A DNA stretch of 64,000 nt from Candidatus Manganitrophus noduliformans (GTDB lineage Bacteria; Nitrospirota; Nitrospiria; SBBL01; Manganitrophaceae), in contig NZ_VTOW01000004.1 in the NCBI RefSeq assembly GCF_012184425.1, forward strand, positions 62,001 to 126,000, given 5' to 3'. The position numbers and the translations under genes were made by a program. This document shows, piece by piece, positions 56,979-64,000 of this stretch; position 1 is the first letter of the stretch; each line of letters begins with the position of its first letter. The notes under the pieces were generated by a model. It worked only from the letters and a program-made list of their open reading frames with translations. It searched no databases and had not been told where the DNA came from.

Positions 56979-58057
56979 ATTTTATCAATGACTTGCAAGC
57001 CACCCTCCCCCTGGCGGGGAGCCGATTGTGTCATATTTGTGTCATAACCCACCGATTCCAACACCTTGACCGCGCTCCGCAGGCTTTCGGGATAGTGATG
57101 AGCGTACCGTTGCGTCATCACGTGGGTCTTATGCCCGAGCAGCCTCTGGACCCGGTAGAGATCGACCCCGTTCTGCACCAACCGCGTTGCGAAGGTGTGA
57201 CGAAGGTCATGAAACCTCACATCTTCCAGGCTGGCTTTCTTCCGCGCGAGGATAAACGCCCGTTTGAGGTTTCTGTCGAAGAGAAGGGTTCCGACTTTGG
57301 AGCAAAAGACATAATCGCCTCCCGCATCTTTTTTCTTGGTGATGAGGAGCTCGAAGACCCGGCTGTTGATCGGAACGGTTGTCCGGAGATGATTCTTGGA
57401 CCGGACCAGGGTGATCGTCCCCCTTTCGAGGTCGACATTCTGCCACCGAAGGTGGATGATCTCCCCCAACCTCATTCCGGTATTCAGCGCAAAGAGAATG
57501 ATCTCCTTGAGCCAGAGGGGAGACGCGGAAAGCAGCGCCTCCTCTTCCTTCGGCGTAAGCCACCGGTCTCGCTGATCGTGGACCGGTTCCAGCGACACGC
57601 TGGAAATCGGATTGACAACGATCCACTCCCATTCCTTGACGGCCAGGTTAAACGCATTCTTCAAAAGCCCGATCTCCTTGTTGAGGGTGGATGGAGCGGC
57701 CCCTTCGATTCGCCTTTTTGCCTTGTATTCTCCAACCCATTTCCGGGAAATCCCGGCCAGGGGGGTGTCGCCGAAAAAATCGAGGAGATGCTTCGAGAGC
57801 GACCGGTCGCGAACCTGGCTCATCGCGGATTTTCTCGGTGAGCACTCCACGAGATAGCGCCGCATGAGTTCGGAGAAAGTCTTCTTTGATTCTTTTTCCA
57901 CCTCAAACCAGGTTCCTTCGACTGCTTCTGTTTTAATCTTATGGAAGATCTTCTCAGCGAGTCTCTTGTCCGTTGTCTTTAACGATTTTCTGATTCTTCT
58001 GTAGTTGACAATGATATCTATCCACCAGACTTGATTCCTTCGATAGAGTCCCTGCAT
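56957..58057 (-). CDS. Tyrosine recombinase (phage/ICE integrase)
   Basis: A 366-residue site-specific recombinase. The catalytic set is complete: R196 (TGMRLGEI), K221, H283 and R286 (HDLRHTFAT), H309 (LGHKTHV) and nucleophile Y318. A SAM-like core-binding domain precedes it (about 60-150). ATG 58057 follows AAGGAGGAAC, a strong ribosome-binding site; a longer frame to 58138 overlaps the upstream gene. The gene's stop lies inside the tRNA-Gly gene, so the attachment site is probably the 3' half of the tRNA. Confidence 0.95.
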   Translation of the reverse strand: MQGLYRRNQVWWIDIIVNYRRIRKSLKTTDKRLAEKIFHKIKTEAVEGTWFEVEKESKKTFSELMRRYLVECSPRKSAMSQVRDRSLSKHLLDFFGDTPLAGISRKWVGEYKAKRRIEGAAPSTLNKEIGLLKNAFNLAVKEWEWIVVNPISSVSLEPVHDQRDRWLTPKEEEALLSASPLWLKEIILFALNTGMRLGEIIHLRWQNVDLERGTITLVRSKNHLRTTVPINSRVFELLITKKKDAGGDYVFCSKVGTLLFDRNLKRAFILARKKASLEDVRFHDLRHTFATRLVQNGVDLYRVQRLLGHKTHVMTQRYAHHYPESLRSAVKVLESVGYDTNMTQSAPRQGEGGLQVIDKIGAGNGI

Positions 58058-58070
58058 GTTGTTCCTCCTT

Positions 58071-58358
58071 TCAGGACCCTTGTCGATTCGGTCTGGTTTC
58101 TCCCTTGCGAGGAGAATTATAAAGCGTTGATTTCGCATTGTCCAGGAGTGCCTCCGCGGCGGGTCCGGGATCGAATTCTTTTCGCTTGAGCGTTTCGATC
58201 CACTGGTCGATCTCTTCTTTTTTGAATCGGACGGATCGTTGGATCTTATAGTGGGGGATGATGCGCCGTTCCACCCAGGCGTAAAGGGTCGATCGTTTAA
58301 TGTTCAAATATTGAGAAAGCTGTTCGACGGTTAAGAGCATCGGTTCCATCTTCTCCAT
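58071..58358 (-). CDS. MerR-like helix-turn-helix protein (excisionase/AlpA type)
   Basis: A 95-residue DNA-binding protein. LLTVEQLSQYLNIKRSTLYA followed by a WVERRIIPHYKI segment is the winged-helix signature of excisionase-family HTH_17 proteins. It lies 13 bases upstream of the integrase and is co-directional, so it probably controls integration versus excision. The C-terminal third is unrelated and polar. Confidence 0.85.
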   Translation of the reverse strand: MEKMEPMLLTVEQLSQYLNIKRSTLYAWVERRIIPHYKIQRSVRFKKEEIDQWIETLKRKEFDPGPAAEALLDNAKSTLYNSPRKGETRPNRQGS

Positions 58359-58400
58359 ATTAAGAAAGTGGTAGGAGGGAGCGGGTCTTCATCCTACCGA

Positions 58401-58757
58401 TTATCCGCCATCGGCCGTCTGGCGGAGCGGACAGAAAAGCCCATAGGGACTCGTGAGACAGGCGCCGAAGCGGTCACCATTGCAGGCGACTTTATCGACC
58501 AGATCTCCCGTAGCCGCAATGAAGGCCGGAAGCAGCCCCAGTCTGCCGGTCACGAGTAACCTGGATGCGGCGGTGAGCTTTTCGTCCACAACATCTTTAA
58601 TTTTGCTGATGGCCGCCGCCATTTTCATGTGCGGGTCCAGCAGCAGCACCTCTTCCGGCGGGTCCATCAGAGGATCCCCGGCGAGGTTAAGAGAGAGGTG
58701 ATTGATTTTTGGTTCTTGATCCTGATCCTTGTAAGGATTGAGATCTAAGTCTTTCAT
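58401..58757 (-). CDS. Small hypothetical protein of the island
   Basis: A 118-residue acidic protein that I do not recognise. The start codon at 58757 follows GGAGGA at good spacing. The N-terminal 45 residues are Asp/Leu/Pro-rich, the middle is helical (MKMAAAISKIKDVVDEKL), and the C-terminus has three cysteines. It is transcribed with the integrase and excisionase genes. Confidence 0.6.
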   Translation of the reverse strand: MKDLDLNPYKDQDQEPKINHLSLNLAGDPLMDPPEEVLLLDPHMKMAAAISKIKDVVDEKLTAASRLLVTGRLGLLPAFIAATGDLVDKVACNGDRFGACLTSPYGLFCPLRQTADGG

Positions 58758-58793
58758 CGCGTATTCCTCCTTGGTCCCCCAGTGTGAGTCGCC

Positions 58794-58813
58794 GGGGGAC
58801 ATTGATGTCCCCC
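58794..58813. promoter_or_regulatory. 20-bp palindrome upstream of the small island gene
   Basis: GGGGGACAT and ATGTCCCCC flank a TG centre (9-bp perfect arms). It lies 37 bp before the start codon at 58757, so it could be an operator or a leader hairpin. Confidence 0.5.
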
Positions 58814-58930
58814 AGGCAACAGGGTTCCCCGGGAGAAATCGTTTCACCATTTTCCCGCTCCCTCCCAATCGTAAAAATCTTCTCAGACTCTTCTGGTGGC
58901 GGACGGGGGGGGTTCGCCACGTTATGTGTT

Positions 58931-60334
58931 TTACTGAACATCCAAAATGACCTGAAGACCCTGCTTCCTTGCGACTTTTTCCAAAAGCTCCGCAAGGAGC
59001 CTCCGGTGGCACCGGTTCGGATCGCTCTCATAACAGACCAGCGTGACTTCTCCCTTTTGCAGGAGTTTTCCGAACGCATCCGGAGAGGCTCGAAAGATCT
59101 CGCGCATCTCCGTCAGATACCTGCTTTCATAGTCCTCCCAGCCGATCTGTCCTGCCTTATAGGTCGAGAGGAGTTCTTCGGAGGGGGCAAAGATCCGTCC
59201 ATCTCCAAACGCCCTCAGAGATCCCCACCGGTAGGTGGCCAGATCTCCGGGCCTCGCAGTTTGAACAGACCGCGTATGGATGGTGATCGTTCCGTCCGTT
59301 GCATCCGAAGAAGCGACCTTTGTATTTTCCTCCTCTTTGGCTGATGTCCGATTGGCTCTTTTTGCCAGCCGTCTCCTCATTACTCTTTTCAGAAAGCTGA
59401 AGAGCCGGGAGGCATAGAACTCCTCCATGAACTTTCCCAGATGAGCAAAGATCGCCCCGGCCTGATCCGCCTGAAGTCCGGCGAAGGCCAGCGCCCGTTC
59501 CCTATAGTCGGGATGATTCATCCGTCCATATGCCACCGACGCCACCTCCGCCACGATCTCCTGCGGCACAGAGACCGGAGCCGGCTGGTCATGAGCAAAC
59601 GCCGCCGACGCCTTGCAGATCAGAAGATGCAAACGATAGAACCGCTTCCGCTCCTCACGGACCAGATCGGCCAATTCCACCTCATCCAGTTCCCAGTCCC
59701 CGGCAATAAATGGGAGCTGCTGTTTGAGTGTCCCTTCAAACACCCCAATGTCGGGATGAAAGAAGTCACACCGTTTCATCAGCACCCGTAAGAGCCTCGA
59801 CCGGAATCCCTGAAAGAGACGCATCGGCCGAAGGTCCGAAGGGAGAATCCCGGCCGCCATCACCCGTTGAGGATCCAAATCGGGGTCCTGAGTGAAGAAG
59901 AGATAATCGTCTTCAGACAGGCCGGACAGCCACCGGTTCACCTCCTGTTCCGTCTCCGCATCGACGTCAAACCCTCTCTCTTCGAGCAAGTTCCAAAGAA
60001 GAAGCAGCGTCGGCTCTGGGCGGTCCGGTTGACAGAGGCCGACCGTCGCCGCCCTGCGGTAGAGCCGGTTTTTCCTTCGAGCAAAGAACCCGGCGACCAG
60101 CTGCCGCTGGGCCTTCATGAACCGCTCGGCCCGCTCCTCCGCCTCTTCCGCCATCTCCTCCAGATGAAAACCGTCTCCCAATAAAGCAAAACCCTCCTGG
60201 TTATGCTCCACAAGATCTTCCGAGTCCTCAAAGACCTCAAACAGAAATTGTCTCCTGGCTTCTTCCGGATAAACCGTTCGCTCGGGTCTCATTGAGATCG
60301 GAGCAACCGGTCCTGATTTCTCTTCCATTTCCAT
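58931..60334 (-). CDS. Large helical protein with C-terminal DUF488 domain
   Basis: A 467-residue protein starting at ATG 60334 after AAGGAGG. The first 340 residues are unrecognised, mostly helical and charged, with an Ala/Arg-rich basic patch around 325-345. The last 120 or so residues are a DUF488 domain (YRWGSLRAFGDGRIFAPSEE, then LVCYESDPNRCHRRLLAELL), whose cysteine-containing LVCYE...CHR motif is intact. DUF488 proteins are usually stand-alone at about 120-180 residues, so this fusion is unusual. Function is unknown. Confidence 0.75.
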   Translation of the reverse strand: MEMEEKSGPVAPISMRPERTVYPEEARRQFLFEVFEDSEDLVEHNQEGFALLGDGFHLEEMAEEAEERAERFMKAQRQLVAGFFARRKNRLYRRAATVGLCQPDRPEPTLLLLWNLLEERGFDVDAETEQEVNRWLSGLSEDDYLFFTQDPDLDPQRVMAAGILPSDLRPMRLFQGFRSRLLRVLMKRCDFFHPDIGVFEGTLKQQLPFIAGDWELDEVELADLVREERKRFYRLHLLICKASAAFAHDQPAPVSVPQEIVAEVASVAYGRMNHPDYRERALAFAGLQADQAGAIFAHLGKFMEEFYASRLFSFLKRVMRRRLAKRANRTSAKEEENTKVASSDATDGTITIHTRSVQTARPGDLATYRWGSLRAFGDGRIFAPSEELLSTYKAGQIGWEDYESRYLTEMREIFRASPDAFGKLLQKGEVTLVCYESDPNRCHRRLLAELLEKVARKQGLQVILDVQ

Positions 60335-60344
60335 TGATTTCCTC

Positions 60345-60449
60345 CTTTCCCCCGTCATCATTCCGGTCAAGAGCCCTGAAGAAAGCGCAGGGAGAAAGGA
60401 GGAAAGCCCTGCCTTCAAGTAACTTGACCGGAGAGAAGACGGGGGAAAG
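60345..60449. repeat. 27-bp inverted repeat in the leader of the DUF488-fusion gene
   Basis: Arms 60345-60371 and 60423-60449 match at 24 of 27 positions as inverted copies, separated by 51 bp. On the minus-strand mRNA the second arm overlaps the upstream part of the ribosome-binding site, so a hairpin could mask it. Confidence 0.65.
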
Positions 60450-60652
60450 AAAAAGGATGGAAGGGATTCCCCGTCCGCCAGCAGAAAGGTCTGAAACAAT
60501 ATGAAGTTGTCAAAGAACAGATGTGGCTTACAGGGTGAGGATAACGGAGGGAAGGGGGGAGAAGATCGTGCCGATTACGCCAGCGGAATCCCATTTCTGG
60601 CCGGTTCCAGAAAAAAGATGATGATAAAAAAGTCTTATACTTCCGGTGATTA

Positions 60653-60669
60653 TGTTCAGAGAACATACA
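60653..60669. promoter_or_regulatory. Candidate LexA operator
   Basis: A perfect 17-bp palindrome TATGTTC-AGA-GAACATA lies 19 bp upstream of the lexA -35 box. It shares GTTC/GAAC half-sites with known LexA boxes but with a different spacing. Confidence 0.6.
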
Positions 60670-60687
60670 GTTGTTGAGAATGGACTT

Positions 60688-60717
60688 GACAGGAAGAGAT
60701 CGATATCGGTAGACTAT
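60688..60717 (+). promoter_or_regulatory. Promoter of the island lexA
   Basis: TTGACA (60688-60693), an 18-nt spacer and TAGACT (60712-60717). The gene starts only eight bases later, so the mRNA would be nearly leaderless. Confidence 0.6.
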
Positions 60718-60724
60718 TAGTCAT

Positions 60725-61324
60725 ATGGCTAATTCTCTCACAGAACGGCAGCAGGCGGTACTGGCCTTCCTTCAGAAATATATCGCCCGTCAGGGATATC
60801 CCCCTTCCGAGCGGGAGATCGCCCGAGGCCTGGGGACGAAATGGACCCGGGGGGTGCAGCTTCATCTGGCGGCCCTGGAAGAGAAGGGGTTCATCCGCCG
60901 GGGGGAGGGGGCGCGGGCAATCGAGTTGACCGGACCGGCTCAGGAGCGGGGCCTTCCCATCCTGGGCCAGATCGCGGCCGGCAAACCGATCCTGGCCGAG
61001 GAGAACCGGACCGGGATGTTGCTCCTCGATAAATCACGCTATCCCTGGAAGGATGCCTTTCTTCTCAAGGTGAAGGGCGATAGCATGAAGGAGGCCGGCA
61101 TTCTGGAGGGAGACCATGTCCTGGTCCAACCCCGTTCCGACGCCGACTCCGGCGAGATCGTGGTGGCGATGGTGGAAGGAGAGGCGACCGTCAAACGGTT
61201 GGTCAAGAATCGGAAGGAGATATTCCTCAAACCTGAGAATCCCGCCTATTCACCCATTCCGGTTCGTTCCGGCGATGAGACCAAGATCCTCGGAAAGGTC
61301 ATCGGGGTCTTTCGCTTCTACTGA
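60725..61324 (+). CDS. lexA: LexA family SOS repressor
   Basis: A 199-residue repressor-protease. The N-terminal winged helix (SLTERQQAVLAFLQKYIARQ, GYPPSEREIARGLG) binds DNA. The autocleavage site is A85-G86 (QIAAGKP), and the Ser-Lys dyad is S120 (KGDSMKEAGI) and K157 (ATVKRLV), numbering almost identical to E. coli LexA. It should be cleaved with RecA during DNA damage. It lies in an integrated island next to a helicase, so it may be a second copy dedicated to the element. Whether the chromosome has another lexA is not visible. Confidence 0.93.
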   Translation: MANSLTERQQAVLAFLQKYIARQGYPPSEREIARGLGTKWTRGVQLHLAALEEKGFIRRGEGARAIELTGPAQERGLPILGQIAAGKPILAEENRTGMLLLDKSRYPWKDAFLLKVKGDSMKEAGILEGDHVLVQPRSDADSGEIVVAMVEGEATVKRLVKNRKEIFLKPENPAYSPIPVRSGDETKILGKVIGVFRFY

Positions 61325-61404
61325 TTTTCGGGTCACAGTTCAATATGGAATTTTTGAGGTCAGTGCATTGACGTTGTAAAGATTATTCTTCTTCGGAGGG
61401 CCCC

Positions 61405-64000
61405 ATGAAGATTACGTTCCTGGAGGAGGTTTTTCGGATCGATCCCACCCTGGTCTCCATCTGGCGGAAAGAATACGGGGAAGAACTTCTCCCGGTCCAG
61501 GCCCGGGCGGTCACAGAAGGACGCCTCTTCCACGGGGGGAACCTGATCGTCTTCGCCCCGACCACCTCCGGCAAGACCCTCATCGGAGAGATGCTGGCCG
61601 CCACCTCCGCCCGGAAGGGGACGCGGGTCCTCTATCTGGTTCCCACCAAGGCGCTGGCCGAGGAAAAGGCGGCGCACTTCAACCGCCTCTACCGGATAGC
61701 CGGGATCGCGACGGTGCTCTCCAGCCGCGATCACCGGGAGTGGGATGGGGCAATCCTGTCGGCCTCCTTCAACATCGCCGTCCTGGTCTATGAGAAGCTC
61801 TCGGCCCTTCTGGTCGGCTGGCCCCATCTTCTGAATGAGATCGGCGTCGTGATCCTGGACGAGCTGCAGATGCTCTCGGATGAAGAGCGGGGCGGGATGA
61901 TCGAGATCCTCCTGACAAAGATCAAGACGGCACAATCGAAAATAAGGCTTCTGGGGCTCTCAGCCGTCCTAACCGAGGGGGAGGGGCTGGCCCGGTGGCT
62001 CTCCGCCGATCTGCTGGTCGAAGAGAAGCGGCCGGTGCCGCTTCGGAAGGGGATCTTCTGCAGGGGGAGCTTCTTCTATCAGGAGCACAACAGCCGGGAA
62101 GAGGGGGAGGAGCGGTGGATCGAACTCTCCGGCCAGAGCGAGAATGATCTCTTCGTCCCCCTGGCCGCCTATCTGGGAGGAGAGAGAGGGGAATCGACCC
62201 TTCTTTTCTTCAGAGACAAGCCCTCGGTCGAGAAGATGGCGGCAAGCCTTGCGGAGCGGATCGCCCTTCCGCCGGCGGAAAATGCAGTCGAAGAGCTTCT
62301 CACCCTGGAGGAGACCGCGTCAAGAGAGTTTCTGGTCCGGCTACTTAAAAAAGGGATCGCCATCCACCACGCCGATCTCCCCTGGGAGCAGCGCGATCTG
62401 GTGGAGCGATATTTCCGGACGGGCAACATCCGGGTCCTCTGCTCGACGTCCACCCTGTCGATGGGGATCAACTGCCCGGCGAAGAACGTCATCATCGAAT
62501 CGAAACAGTGGCACTACTACCGGCAGTACGGACGGATGGGGATCCGCGATCTCCCCCGCGCTCTCTATGAGAACATGGCCGGACGGGGCGGGCGCTTCGG
62601 ATATGTGGAAGACTTCGGAAGAGCGATTCTGGTAACGGCCTCTCCCTTTCAGGTCAAGGTCTGGATGGACAAGTATGTGAAGAGCCCCCTGGAGAAGGTC
62701 GCCTCCGCTTTGGTTCCCGACGATCTCCCGGAGGTTCTCCTCAACATCATCGCCTCAAATGAAGGGACCTCGATGGAGGAGATCCTCACCTTTCTGGGCG
62801 CCACCTTCGGCGGGGCGCCCCGTCGCATCCAGCGGTTTCATGGGGAGCCCGATCGCCTGGACACTGGAAAGCAGGAAGAGGCCGCCAGGGAGATATTGAG
62901 GCGGGCCCTTGAAAAAGGGGTGGTCACGCAGGACGAGAAAGGCAAATACAGGGCGACGGAACTGGGGAAGATCACGGCGCTCAAGGGGGTTCATCTCTAT
63001 ACCGCCCTCTCTCTCGTCTCCTGGATGAAAGCAACCGATCCAAAAAGTCTCTCCGATCTGGAGATCCTCTATGCCCTCTCTCTGACGGAGGATGCAAAAG
63101 GAATCTACATCCCCCTCACCCGGCAGGAGCGGCGGCGAAAAAGTTTTCGGGAACTGATCAAAAGGGAGATCTTCGCCCAGCAGGAGGAGGGGAAGGCGAT
63201 CTTCAAGCCGCTCTCCGAGCCGATGAAGATGCTCGCTTATGAGGAGGACACGGCGATCAAGAAGACCCTCATCCTTTCGGAGTGGGTGACCGCCAAGGCG
63301 ACCTCCGAGATTGAGCAGGCGCATCAGATCCACTCCGGGGCGATCCGGCGGATCGGGGAGGAGTTCTCCTGGCTGGCGGAGGCGGCCAGCGCCATTGCGA
63401 GTGCGACCGGCTGGCCAAAAGGGGCGATCCGAAAGATGTCGGAGCTTTCCGAGCGGTTGATCTATGGTGTGACCGAGAAAGGGCTGGCGTTATCGAGGAT
63501 TCGGCTTCGGGGACTCGGACGGACCTACATTGCGCGTCTGATCCGGGAGGGGTACGACACCCCGGAGGCGATCTCCGAGCTTCCGGTCGAGGTCCTGCAG
63601 AAGCTTCTCCCGGAGCGGCTGGCACGGCAGCTTTATCTCCACTTCCATCCGGAAGAAACAGTGAGGATGAGAGAAGAAAACAAGGCTCGTCCACCGGCTC
63701 AGGTCAAGGAGGACCCCGCCTCCTACACACGGATTGCTTCTCCGGACTCGCCGATCCTGTCGATCGAACCCGGTCAGCAGGCCCTCTCCTACCGGGGCAT
63801 CCATGCCGATCTTTCTCTTTTTCCCTTTCGGTTTCTTCTGGCCCTGGCCCGGAGCCCCGGCAAGGTGGTGGCGAAGAGAGACCTCTACGAGGCGGTCTAC
63901 GGAAGCGCCGATGGGGAGGGGGAGGATGACCGTCCGTACGAGCGCCAGCTTTCGGATCACAAGCGGAAGATCCTGACGCAGATCCGGAAAGCGGTGAAAC
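61405..64000 (+). CDS. Ski2-like DExH helicase with HhH and winged-helix C-terminus (3'-truncated by window)
   Basis: The frame is open to the window end: 865 residues visible, stop not reached. Helicase motifs are in order: Q32, motif I TTSGKT (53-58), motif II DELQ (152-155), motif III LSA (185-187), motif V STSTLSMGIN (347-356) and motif VI ENMAGRGGRFG (389-399). A helix-hairpin-helix segment follows (RLRGLGRTYIARLI, about 700-713). From about residue 790 an OmpR/PhoB-like winged helix appears (FRFLLALARSPGKVVAKRDL, EAVYG). It resembles Hel308/Ski2-type repair helicases, but the terminal DNA-binding domain is unusual. It starts 80 nt after lexA and may be co-regulated with it. Confidence 0.85.
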   Translation, partial: MKITFLEEVFRIDPTLVSIWRKEYGEELLPVQARAVTEGRLFHGGNLIVFAPTTSGKTLIGEMLAATSARKGTRVLYLVPTKALAEEKAAHFNRLYRIAGIATVLSSRDHREWDGAILSASFNIAVLVYEKLSALLVGWPHLLNEIGVVILDELQMLSDEERGGMIEILLTKIKTAQSKIRLLGLSAVLTEGEGLARWLSADLLVEEKRPVPLRKGIFCRGSFFYQEHNSREEGEERWIELSGQSENDLFVPLAAYLGGERGESTLLFFRDKPSVEKMAASLAERIALPPAENAVEELLTLEETASREFLVRLLKKGIAIHHADLPWEQRDLVERYFRTGNIRVLCSTSTLSMGINCPAKNVIIESKQWHYYRQYGRMGIRDLPRALYENMAGRGGRFGYVEDFGRAILVTASPFQVKVWMDKYVKSPLEKVASALVPDDLPEVLLNIIASNEGTSMEEILTFLGATFGGAPRRIQRFHGEPDRLDTGKQEEAAREILRRALEKGVVTQDEKGKYRATELGKITALKGVHLYTALSLVSWMKATDPKSLSDLEILYALSLTEDAKGIYIPLTRQERRRKSFRELIKREIFAQQEEGKAIFKPLSEPMKMLAYEEDTAIKKTLILSEWVTAKATSEIEQAHQIHSGAIRRIGEEFSWLAEAASAIASATGWPKGAIRKMSELSERLIYGVTEKGLALSRIRLRGLGRTYIARLIREGYDTPEAISELPVEVLQKLLPERLARQLYLHFHPEETVRMREENKARPPAQVKEDPASYTRIASPDSPILSIEPGQQALSYRGIHADLSLFPFRFLLALARSPGKVVAKRDLYEAVYGSADGEGEDDRPYERQLSDHKRKILTQIRKAVK

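Larger units (their letters stand above)
60335..60724. other. 390-bp divergent regulatory region of the island
   Basis: No gene is supported here. It holds a long inverted repeat (60345-60449), a perfect palindrome (60653-60669) and a promoter for lexA (60688-60717). It separates the DUF488-fusion gene and lexA, which are transcribed away from each other. Confidence 0.7.

Overview
This window looks like a chromosomal segment of a Gram-negative, GC-rich bacterium. Complex I, ATP synthase and the shikimate and ribosomal-protein genes resemble those I associate with Nitrospirota and neighbouring deltaproteobacterial lineages. That placement is an inference from protein style and gene order, not a database result. 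Outer-membrane barrels, lipoproteins with clear lipoboxes and IHF fit a diderm cell. Promoters of the TTGACA/TATAAT type with 17-18 nt spacers can be read in front of most transcription units.

Layout: (1) 1-7.7 kb: the 3' part of secA, a GAF-GGDEF diguanylate cyclase, a convergent gene for a degenerate M1-peptidase/Omp85-like barrel fusion, and a MidA/NDUFAF7-type methyltransferase. (2) 7.7-22.6 kb: a complete 14-gene nuoABCDEFGHIJKLMN operon for an NADH-linked proton-pumping complex I. (3) 22.7-31.4 kb: F1Fo ATP synthase, atpZ-I-B-E-F-H, then a REC-HisKA protein, then atpA-G-D-(four-helix-bundle cargo)-C. (4) 31.5-33.1 kb: an outer-membrane porin-like protein with a strong terminator. (5) 33.2-40.6 kb: DNA repair (uvrC, yebC, ruvCAB), mogA/moaB and a hybrid histidine kinase. 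(6) 40.7-51.9 kb: an aromatic amino-acid supercluster pheA-hisC-aroF-tyrA-aroA followed by cmk-plsC-ispH-rpsA-sppA-ihfB. (7) 52-56.8 kb: a beta-helix lipoprotein, hisS, a Crp-family regulator and an FG-GAP lipoprotein. (8) 56.9-64 kb: tRNA-Gly(GCC) with a tyrosine integrase abutting its 3' end, then an accessory island carrying an excisionase-like gene, a DUF488 fusion, a LexA repressor with a palindromic operator candidate, and a large Ski2-like helicase running off the window.

How the genes work together: the nuo and atp clusters form one bioenergetic block of about 24 kb, with its own promoters inside. The methyltransferase upstream probably matures NuoD. The aromatic cluster runs from chorismate to Phe and Tyr, then joins the conserved cmk/ispH/rpsA housekeeping run.

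The most unusual feature is a family of inverted-repeat elements whose arms are arrays of 7-bp units. Three G-rich copies (GGGGYCR x 4 per arm) sit between co-directional genes (atpG/atpD, atpD/atpC, cmk/plsC). The one in atpD/atpC carries a complete four-helix-bundle (23S rRNA intervening-sequence type) gene as cargo. A fourth element at 3.7 kb has the same heptad architecture with an AT-richer unit. This looks like a mobile, intergenic-targeting system whose mechanism cannot be read from the sequence. The second accessory system is the SOS-type island at the right edge.
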